From an uncultured Chloroflexota bacterium (GTDB taxonomy: Bacteria > Chloroflexota > Dehalococcoidia > CAUJGQ01), in NCBI GenBank assembly GCA_937879875.1, contig CALFMN010000072.1, positions 8,843 to 72,842 of the forward strand: a stretch of 64,000 nucleotides of DNA, written 5' to 3'. The notes under the pieces were generated by a model, which was given only the letters and a program-made list of their open reading frames with translations, was not told where the DNA came from and searched no databases. Positions 57,810 to 64,000 of the stretch are shown piece after piece. The stretch's first letter is position 1. The number at the start of each line of letters is the position of its first letter. A program made the position numbers and the translations under genes.

Positions 57810-59033
57810 ATGGCCCGCGATTTGCCACGCTTTTTCCCGGTTCGCCAGAGTGTGCCCGACGACAGGCTCGACGACATCGCCGCCGTGCTGGCCGAGGAGT
57901 TCTGCAAGCTCGATGGCCGCGTGCGGCCGGGCATGAGCGTGGCGATCACCGTGGGCAGCCGTGGCCTCTCGCGCATGGCGGAGTTGGTGGCGCTGGCGGT
58001 GCGGGAGCTGCGCCGGCGCGGCGCCGAGCCGTTCGTGATTCCGGCGATGGGCAGCCACGGCGGCGCTACGGCCGAGGGCCAACGCGAGATGCTCGCCGGC
58101 TATGGCGTGACCGAGGCGAGCGCCGGCTGCCCGATCCGCTCCTCGATGGACACTGTGCTGGTCGGCACGACGCCGAACGGCTGTCCCGTGTACTGCGACG
58201 CGCAGGCGTTTGCCGCCGACGGCATTCTCGTCTTCAACCGCGTCAAGCCGCACACGATCCTGCGCGGCGAGCTGGGCAGCGGCCTAATGAAGATGCTCGG
58301 CATCGGCCTGGGCAAGCACGCCGGCGCGGCGGCGATCCATCTGCTCGATGTGGAGAAGGAGCTGATCCCGGCCGCCCGCCTCGCGCTGGAGCACGACCCG
58401 GTGCTCGCTGGCCTGGCGCTGGTCGAGAACGGGCTGGGCGAGGCGGCGAAGCTGGAAATCGTGCTGCCGGACGAGATCGAGGAGGCGGACAAGCGCCTGC
58501 TGAAGCTGGCTCGCGCCTACCTGCCGCAGCTGCCGATCGAGCCGCTCGACGCGCTCGTGGTGCGCCAGATGGGCAAGAACATCTCCGGCACCGGCGTCGA
58601 CCCGAACGTGATCGGCATGCACCGGCGCCTCGGGGGCGAGCCGGACCACGCGATCCGCTATGTCGCCGCGCTGGACCTGACCGACGAGAGCCACGGCAAC
58701 GCCACCGGCGTCGGCATGCTCGACCTGATCACGGAGCGGCTGCGCTGCAAGGTCGACTGGGAAGCGACGGCGATGAACTGCATCACCTCGGGCTTTCTGG
58801 GCGGCGCCAAGCAGCCGCTGGCGCAGCGTACCGACCGCGAGCTGTTCGAGCTGCTCGCCTCGCTGATCGACGGCGCTCCGCGCATGACGCTGAGCAACGA
58901 CACCGCGCACCTTTCGTGCCTGCAACTCTCCGAGGCGCTGCACGACGAGGCGAAGGCAGATCCACGGCTCGAACTGCTCGGCGCGCCCGGGCCGTTGCAC
59001 TTCGATTCCGCGGGGACGCTGGCCGCCGATTAG
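57810..59033 (+). CDS. LarA-like (lactate racemase N-terminal domain) protein
   Basis: A 407-residue protein behind a strong AGGAGG. It matches the DUF2088/LarA-type fold: GMSVAITVGSRGLSRMAELV, VIPAMGSHGGATAEGQREML (the GSHGG loop), RVKPHTILRGELGSGLMKML and QMGKNISGTGVDPNVIG. LarA racemases use a nickel-pincer cofactor bound by Lys and His residues; whether this protein carries it, or is one of the related isomerase-like proteins, cannot be decided here. No larBCE genes are nearby. Confidence 0.82.
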   Translation: MARDLPRFFPVRQSVPDDRLDDIAAVLAEEFCKLDGRVRPGMSVAITVGSRGLSRMAELVALAVRELRRRGAEPFVIPAMGSHGGATAEGQREMLAGYGVTEASAGCPIRSSMDTVLVGTTPNGCPVYCDAQAFAADGILVFNRVKPHTILRGELGSGLMKMLGIGLGKHAGAAAIHLLDVEKELIPAARLALEHDPVLAGLALVENGLGEAAKLEIVLPDEIEEADKRLLKLARAYLPQLPIEPLDALVVRQMGKNISGTGVDPNVIGMHRRLGGEPDHAIRYVAALDLTDESHGNATGVGMLDLITERLRCKVDWEATAMNCITSGFLGGAKQPLAQRTDRELFELLASLIDGAPRMTLSNDTAHLSCLQLSEALHDEAKADPRLELLGAPGPLHFDSAGTLAAD

Positions 59034-59170
59034 GGCAGCCCGTTGCGGCGGCAGATTGCAGCAAAGAACTCGACGCTTGGCTTCGGGCGGCGGGCGAACG
59101 TCTCGCGATCGCGCGGCTCATACCAGGATGGTACGGGACGACCAACGACCCGGCACGCAACGGCGGCAGT

Positions 59171-59947
59171 CTATGGCCCCGCCGGTGTGGCGGCCGGCGT
59201 AGCCCCTGTTGCCGGGAAGCCAGCGACATACTGGCGCGAGGCGACGTCGAAGTAGAAGATCGTGCCGTCGTCGGCTTGCAGCTTCAGCGTCTCCCTTACA
59301 GCATCCACGATCTTTACTGCTCCGTGCCGCGTTGGCGTAGGATAGCGGGCGCCGGCGGCTACCGGTTTGCCAGCCGGATAGTCGAGCACGAGGATGAGCC
59401 CCTGCAACGGGTCAGCGCCGCTGACACCGGCAGTGACCGTGACCCGAACGGCGCCGCTCGACGTGAGTTCGTGCCACATATTGAGCACCGCATCTTGGCC
59501 GGGTCTGGCAGGATTCCCGGGCGAGTCGAGCCGGCCGGCCCCCAGCGGCGAGCCGTAGTTCTCCGGCCGCAACGGCCGGGGCGTCACGACGGGTCGCCGC
59601 GCGGCCCGGAAGGCGGGGTCGCTCTCCAGCGGGATCCCGCTGAGTGTGTCCACACAGTAGCGCACCCCCGTCAGAATCGCCTGCCGCGCCTTGTCCGTCC
59701 GCACATACAGATACTGATCGAGCAACCCTGCCCGCCGCAGGCACTCCTGCTGTGCGGGCGTGAGGCTCGCCGCCGGCGTGGGCGAGGCCGTGGCCGCCAG
59801 CGCTTCGACCGCCGTCGCCCCAGCCGCCTGCCCTGCCGTGTGCGGCCGGCCACGGCCAATGCCCAGGGCGAAGAGGATACCCAGCGCGGCCAGCACGCCC
59901 GCGATCGCCAGGCCGGCGGCCAGCCGCAGCGCCCATCTCCCGAACAC
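59171..59947 (-). CDS. N-terminally anchored extracytoplasmic protein, paralogue 2
   Basis: A 258-residue protein with one N-terminal membrane segment (LAAGLAIAGVLAALGILFALG), an Ala/Thr/Pro linker, and an outside domain. Near the C-terminus is the module YPTPTRHGAVKIVDAVRETL, KLQADDGTIFYFDVASRQYV, shared nearly word for word with the next gene upstream. A pair of Cys (QECLRRAG and RYCVDTLSG) occurs in both. It is the last gene of a minus-strand set of exported proteins. Function unknown. Confidence 0.7.
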   Translation of the reverse strand: MFGRWALRLAAGLAIAGVLAALGILFALGIGRGRPHTAGQAAGATAVEALAATASPTPAASLTPAQQECLRRAGLLDQYLYVRTDKARQAILTGVRYCVDTLSGIPLESDPAFRAARRPVVTPRPLRPENYGSPLGAGRLDSPGNPARPGQDAVLNMWHELTSSGAVRVTVTAGVSGADPLQGLILVLDYPAGKPVAAGARYPTPTRHGAVKIVDAVRETLKLQADDGTIFYFDVASRQYVAGFPATGATPAATPAGP

Positions 59948-60007
59948 GCGGCTCCTCGGGGCGAGAGTACGGCGCTGAGAACGCGCCGTGACGTGATGGT
60001 GCGCCGG

Positions 60008-60865
60008 CTACGGCCCCGGCGTCCGGCTCGGTGCCGGCGTGGCCGGCGACGCGGCTGCGGGCGTCCCGGCCGCCGGGACGCCGGAGACGTACTGGCGCGA
60101 CGCTACGTCGAAGTAGAAGATGGTGCCGTCCTTCGCCTGCAGCTTCAACGTCTCCTCGACGGCATCGACGATCTTCACGGCGCCGTGCTTCGTCGGGGTC
60201 GGGTAGTCCGCTCTGTCACCCTCAGTGTTTGCGCCGCACGGAGCGAACACCCAGCCCTGTACCACGACCACTCCCTGGCTGTAGTCGTCCAGCGCCGCGC
60301 CCGCCTTCCGTGTGCCGGCATAGGCGATCACGGTATGGCCGTCCTGCGGCGGCAGCGCAATCCATTGGTTCTCCATCAGGTAAGCCGGGCCAAACTCGAC
60401 CTGCCGCTCGTCCACGACCTGCCCGGCGCCGGCGCTGCGGCCGGAGGGAATCCTCGGCGGGCGGCAGGGTTCGGGCGTGGTGTGCACCGGCGGCGTGGGC
60501 CTGGCCGACCGCTCCGACGGGTGCTCGTAGAAGTAGACGCAGCTACTAATTCCGTTTTGGAGCCCCTGCCGCTTGAACGGCGCCGCCCGATACTCTTCCT
60601 CCGCGCCCAGTACGCGCAGGCAGTAGAGCTCGGCCGGAGAGAGGTTAGCCGGGTCGGTCGGTGTGCGCAGCGCCGGCGGCGTCGGTGGCACGTTGGCCAC
60701 GAGCGACTGAGCGTCCGTGACCGGGCGGACGCCAGCCCCGGCGCCGCGGCCGTGTCGGCTGGCCGCCGCCGCCACCATCAGCGCGACGACGGCGCTCACC
60801 ACGCCCACCAGCAGCGTTGCCAGCGCCACCCGCCAGCCGATGCGGACCACTCGTCCAGCGCGCAT
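60008..60865 (-). CDS. N-terminally anchored extracytoplasmic protein, paralogue 1
   Basis: A 285-residue protein with an N-terminal membrane segment (VALATLLVGVVSAVVALMVA) and a domain that shares the LSPAELYCLRVLGAEEEYR and SSCVYFYEH Cys pair and the C-terminal module (YPTPTKHGAVKIVDAVEETL, DGTIFYFDVASRQYV) with its neighbour. It starts 16 bases after the 899-residue surface protein gene, so they are probably co-transcribed. The Pro/Ala/Thr tail after the module is probably disordered. Function unknown. Confidence 0.7.
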   Translation of the reverse strand: MRAGRVVRIGWRVALATLLVGVVSAVVALMVAAAASRHGRGAGAGVRPVTDAQSLVANVPPTPPALRTPTDPANLSPAELYCLRVLGAEEEYRAAPFKRQGLQNGISSCVYFYEHPSERSARPTPPVHTTPEPCRPPRIPSGRSAGAGQVVDERQVEFGPAYLMENQWIALPPQDGHTVIAYAGTRKAGAALDDYSQGVVVVQGWVFAPCGANTEGDRADYPTPTKHGAVKIVDAVEETLKLQAKDGTIFYFDVASRQYVSGVPAAGTPAAASPATPAPSRTPGP

Positions 60866-60881
60866 GTCCCGGCTCCTCGCA

Positions 60882-63581
60882 CTACGGGTAGGGATAGTCG
60901 GTGTAACAGGCGCTCAGCAGCGCCGTTGGCGGTTGCAGCACATGAGGCACGCCGCCCGTGAAGTACTGGTGCTCATAGCCGATATCGGTAGACCAGCGGG
61001 GCGCCTGGATGATATATGGCGCCCACGGCTGGTTGAACAGCCAGTTCCACACCGCACCGAATCCCTTGCTCGGCGGATAACCAAGCCCGTCGGGGGCATT
61101 CGGCCCAAGATCGGCAACGCACTGCGTGAGTTCACCGGCGAAGACGAAGCCATGAGCGTCCGGGACGCGCTGCGGATCGTTCGCCGTGCCGTAGAGCGCC
61201 ACGTACGCCCATTCCCGCGCAAAGACGTCGCCGTAGATCTCCGGCAGGGGCTGCGCAATGGAGTTGCCGTAGGAAACGTAGTACACGTCGTCGACCGACC
61301 AGCTATTGTTGAGGATGATGCCTGCACTCGGGATGTTGCAATACTGACCCGCGTGATAGGCACAGCTCGTCATGTAGCTGAAGCCAGCGTTACAGCCTTC
61401 GCACGTCCCGAAATTGTACAGCGGCGGCGCACCGCTGACGCCTCCATAGCCCCGCACCCAGGCACGCGAGTTCGCTGCCGTGTTCCAGTCCTGCTCCATG
61501 TCGACGGCGCCGTCGACGATGAAGTCTCCCCGAATGCCGTTCTGAGGATCATTTGCGGCGGCAACCACGGAGAGCACGAACTGTGCCCAGTCCTGCCCCG
61601 CTAATGAGTAGGTCCGGCCTTCAACGCTTGAATCGTCAAAATTGGTGGTGCCAAGGGCGATGGTGACCGGTAGATTTGACTGCGCCGCGGCGTAGCCCTG
61701 CATGAAACTGATGGCGATCTGCTTGTCCGTGTCGATCGACGTCGGCCCATCTGTCCAGAGAAAGGTTCCCTCACCGTTCGTGTAGTCTTGCCGCAGGAAG
61801 TTGAGGAGGACCAGTCCAGTTGGTTCCCCGCGGTTGCCCAGCCAGAAGCCGAGATCCTGGGCATTCTGCGCGCTGCTGTAATCGATATACAGGGTCGTGG
61901 TTACACCAGGCCAGGGCGCTTGCGGCACCGGGGCGGTGAAAAACTCCGGCCAGGTGTAGGTCGGCCCGGCCGTGGACAGTGTCTGCATGCAATCCTGCTC
62001 GGTGTCGGCGCCGTTGCAGGCGGTCACGATCCAGCGGTAGACATCGCCGGTGGTGAGGGTCGGCAGCGCATCGCTGGTGCTGATGCCGATGCTGGCGTTC
62101 TGTTGCACGAACTGCCCCGTGTTCTGATCGTACACGTCGGCGTAGTAGTGTGTCTGGCCAGGCGCCGGGTTGTTGTTCTGCGTCGAGGCGTTCCAGGTCA
62201 GGGTCACCGAGGTACCGGTGTTCGTTGCCCCATCCGCGGGCGCGGTCTGCTGCGCCGCGCTCGGCGCCGGCGCGGTGCTGAACAGCCACTCCGTGGCGCT
62301 CCAGTCGCCGCAGCTCCAGTCGTTGCAGCCGTACACCGCCCAGAAGTAGGACAGCCCCGCCACCAGCCCCTCGCTCGACGGGATCGGTTGCGCCAGCGCT
62401 GTCCCCGCCGCGAGCGTCGGCAGCGTGGTGCTCGTCCCGTCCTGCCAGTTCAACAGCCAGACCCCGACGGTATAGGTCGTGATCCCGCTCACGCTGTTGG
62501 TCGGTGCGGTCCACGACACGGTCGGCGTGATGCCCTCGGCGGCGCTGTAGTTCAGCGGCGCACTCTCCACCGGCCGGTCCGGCGGCGGGGAGGTCGTGAA
62601 CGCATCCCAGGTCGGCCCCCAGCCCGAGCAGGACCAGCCGTTGCAGGCGTAGGCGTTCCACGTATACGACTTGCCCAGCACCAGGCCGAAGCCCGCGGGC
62701 ACCGTTGCGCTCGTACCGGTCGTGCCCGCGGTGATCCCCATCGTCGCGCCGGTGTCGCCGTCAAACACGCCCGCGTAGGACTGGGTCACGCCGGCGATGG
62801 CGTCTGAGGACGGGCTCCAGTAGAGGGTCGGCATCGCGCCAATGCCGCTCACATTATCCGGCGAGACGATCACGGGCGCGGCCGGCGCGTTCGCCGTGCT
62901 GAACGAGTCCCAACTCGGCCCCCAGCCGGAGCAAGCGCCGGCATTACAGGCCGTCACGTTCCACGTGTACGACTTGCCGTAGACCAGGTTGAAGCTGGCC
63001 GGCACGGCAACACTCAGACTGAAGCTATAGCCGGTCGTGCCCATGGCCGTGCCCGTGTCGCCGTCGGCCACGGTGGCGCTGTACACCGTCACGCCGGCGA
63101 TCACGCCGCTCGGCTGGTTCCACGACAGCGTCGGCGTGGTGCCCGTGCCGGAGACGTTGTTGGGGGAGACCAGCGGCGGTGCGCCGGGCGCCGGGGCGGT
63201 CATGCTGAAGGACCAGAGCGGGCTCTGGCCGGAGCAGCTGCTGGCGTCACAGGCGAAGACTTCCCAATAGATGAGGTGGCCGTTCGGCATGGTGGGCAGG
63301 GTATAGGAGGTGGTGGTGAGGCTGCCGGAGTAGCTGTAGGTACTGCTGACGGTGCTGTCGAGGTAGGCGACATCGTAGGAGAGGGTGTTGACCGCGGTGT
63401 TCCAACGCAGCACGACGGGGTTGAATTGGCCGGTGGCGCCGTCGAGCGGGCCGATCAGCGTGGGGTTGCCGGGACCGCCGGTCTGCGCTGCGGCCCGTCC
63501 ATGCAGCACGACGGTGATCGGCATCACGCAGACCAGCAGGACGGCCAGCAGGCCGAGGCGGCGGGGCAGAGGGTGCAGCAT
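60882..63581 (-). CDS. secreted surface protein with Fn3-like repeats and C-terminal hydrolase-like domain
   Basis: An 899-residue secreted protein. The signal peptide (LGLLAVLLVCVMPITVVLHG then RAAAQT) covers residues 1-33. Five Fn3-like repeats follow to about residue 570; each ends in a pattern such as WNVTACNAGACSGWGPSWDS or WNAYACNGWSCSGWGPTWDA with a CxxxxC pair near the last strands. The last 320 residues form another domain with LYIDYSSAQNAQDLGFWLGN, IAISFMQGYAAAQSN and DFIVDGAVDMEQDWN, which resembles the acidic centre of GH25/DUF1906-type hydrolase-like domains. Role unknown; adhesion or polymer binding is plausible. Confidence 0.78.
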   Translation of the reverse strand: MLHPLPRRLGLLAVLLVCVMPITVVLHGRAAAQTGGPGNPTLIGPLDGATGQFNPVVLRWNTAVNTLSYDVAYLDSTVSSTYSYSGSLTTTSYTLPTMPNGHLIYWEVFACDASSCSGQSPLWSFSMTAPAPGAPPLVSPNNVSGTGTTPTLSWNQPSGVIAGVTVYSATVADGDTGTAMGTTGYSFSLSVAVPASFNLVYGKSYTWNVTACNAGACSGWGPSWDSFSTANAPAAPVIVSPDNVSGIGAMPTLYWSPSSDAIAGVTQSYAGVFDGDTGATMGITAGTTGTSATVPAGFGLVLGKSYTWNAYACNGWSCSGWGPTWDAFTTSPPPDRPVESAPLNYSAAEGITPTVSWTAPTNSVSGITTYTVGVWLLNWQDGTSTTLPTLAAGTALAQPIPSSEGLVAGLSYFWAVYGCNDWSCGDWSATEWLFSTAPAPSAAQQTAPADGATNTGTSVTLTWNASTQNNNPAPGQTHYYADVYDQNTGQFVQQNASIGISTSDALPTLTTGDVYRWIVTACNGADTEQDCMQTLSTAGPTYTWPEFFTAPVPQAPWPGVTTTLYIDYSSAQNAQDLGFWLGNRGEPTGLVLLNFLRQDYTNGEGTFLWTDGPTSIDTDKQIAISFMQGYAAAQSNLPVTIALGTTNFDDSSVEGRTYSLAGQDWAQFVLSVVAAANDPQNGIRGDFIVDGAVDMEQDWNTAANSRAWVRGYGGVSGAPPLYNFGTCEGCNAGFSYMTSCAYHAGQYCNIPSAGIILNNSWSVDDVYYVSYGNSIAQPLPEIYGDVFAREWAYVALYGTANDPQRVPDAHGFVFAGELTQCVADLGPNAPDGLGYPPSKGFGAVWNWLFNQPWAPYIIQAPRWSTDIGYEHQYFTGGVPHVLQPPTALLSACYTDYPYP

Positions 63582-63643
63582 GGTCGGCGCCTCCGAGCGG
63601 CGAACGGCGCGAGACGGGTGGCGATGCGCAGCGGCGTGCGGGG

Positions 63644-63889
63644 TTAGTGGCCGGGCGGTGCGGCATCGCTGAGGGTTGCGGCAGGTACGGTGAACGTCGC
63701 AACGGCGGGCTGCACCGCCGTGCCATCCGCGGCCACGGTGAAGAACTGCACCAGTGTGCGCTCGCTGTCCTGGACAAAGGCCAGCGAGCAGACCTGCCCG
63801 GCGCTGCCGGCGTCAACGCGCTGACAGTCCCCAGCGTAGCGATAGCCGGCCCCCGCCGCGTACTGCGCGTCTCGTCTTACGGCTGACAC
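63644..63889 (-). CDS. small secreted-type fragment
   Basis: An 81-codon frame starting at GTG 63889 and ending 62 bases before the surface protein gene. It encodes GAGYRYAGDCQRVDAGSAGQ, VCSLAFVQDSERTLVQFFTV and AVATFTVPAATLSD, a beta-rich piece with two Cys. There is no signal peptide and no good ribosome binding site, so it could be the tail of a longer protein whose start was lost at the tandem repeat upstream, or a small real gene. Confidence 0.35.
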   Translation of the reverse strand: MSAVRRDAQYAAGAGYRYAGDCQRVDAGSAGQVCSLAFVQDSERTLVQFFTVAADGTAVQPAVATFTVPAATLSDAAPPGH

Positions 63890-63899
63890 TGTACCGGTG

Positions 63900-63947
63900 G
63901 TTTACGGCCAAGGTGTACCAACCGTTTACGGCGAAGGTGTACCAGCC
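63900..63947. repeat. 24 bp tandem repeat, two units
   Basis: GTTTACGGCCAAGGTGTACC followed by AACC (63900-63923), then GTTTACGGCGAAGGTGTACC followed by AGCC (63924-63947). A third, worn unit (CTTACGGCTGACACTGTACC) precedes them at about 63877-63896. They lie just upstream of the small secreted-type frame on the minus strand. Confidence 0.7.
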
Positions 63948-64000
63948 TAGTAGCTAGTCAGCGAGGGTCTGTCGGTTATGGCAAGCGTCTGGCATGCTGA

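Noticed and set aside
57794..60961. A 1055-codon open frame on the plus strand across several genes
   Set aside because: It is the shadow of the LarA-like gene and of minus-strand exported protein genes in high-GC DNA; the translation is Arg/Gly/Ala-rich without any domain.
63877..63947. Start of a CRISPR or integron attC array at the right edge
   Set aside because: Only two clean 24 bp units in direct contact with no spacers; better described as a short tandem repeat.
1..64000. CRISPR array, tRNA, rRNA or replication origin
   Set aside because: No regularly spaced direct repeats, no cloverleaf with a CCA end, no rRNA-like conserved segments and no DnaA-box cluster were found on reading both strands; the repeats present are inverted and dispersed.

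Overview
The window is about two-thirds G+C and gene-dense, with mostly leading AGGAGG-type ribosome binding sites and codons ending in G or C. The gene mix suggests a member of the Chloroflexota (Dehalococcoidia/Thermomicrobia-like), although no rRNA or tRNA is present to confirm this. That mix includes F420-linked and luciferase-like oxidoreductases, a large XRE/NB-ARC/TPR regulator, TreY/TreZ, many amidohydrolase and VOC enzymes, and a multi-PAS/GAF kinase. Most of the sequence reads as ordinary chromosome interrupted by short palindromic repeats.

Layout. 1-16 kb: a GNAT enzyme cut by the window edge; a RelE/ParE-antitoxin pair; an amidohydrolase; an LLM oxidoreductase; a ThDP enzyme; an F420:NADPH-reductase-like protein; a PIN-like protein; galactokinase (frameshifted, behind an attenuator-like leader); an alpha/beta hydrolase; a response regulator; a TPR protein; and an MFS exporter. 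16-19 kb: two tandem ferritin-like (R2-fold) paralogues, of which the second has lost all four carboxylate iron ligands. 19.5-24.5 kb: the most unusual part. A P-loop kinase and a cluster of very small proline/glycine-rich peptides with strong ribosome binding sites surround an XRE-NB-ARC-TPR regulator. Three of the peptides share an acidic leader and a GYL[LA] core, and two of those three are broken at C-runs. 24.8-29.5 kb: moaC, a VOC protein, and a three-gene set (M20 peptidase, MenC/NSAR-type enolase, GNAT) that matches the N-succinylation route for converting D- to L-amino acids. 29.6-47.3 kb: a MerR-DUF433/DUF5615 toxin-antitoxin-like pair, a YtcJ amidohydrolase, a NarL-type regulator, der-plsY, a HEAT-repeat protein, a NUDIX protein, a GNAT, a two-subunit MaoC hydratase, mutS, and a 1438-residue hybrid sensor kinase. 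47.3-64 kb: a decayed insertion sequence sitting exactly at the treY stop codon, divergent treY/treZ, an XRE gene overlapping an alpha-galactosidase, a LarA-like protein, and a minus-strand set of exported proteins that includes two paralogues and an 899-residue surface protein with five Fn3-like repeats.

Repeats. At least five copies of a 160-340 bp nested inverted repeat, bounded in the best copies by GGGGCACCTAACCCTG and its complement, lie between genes; one supplies the mutS stop codon. A second hairpin family (CCCCCAATACTAG) was the landing site of the insertion sequence and lies beside a 123 bp MITE-like element. A third element of 78 bp has 16 bp inverted ends and a 5 bp duplication (CTAAG).

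All calls come from reading the sequence; no database search was run. Starts were chosen by ribosome binding site and homology of the N-terminus, and several were moved downstream of the longest open frame.
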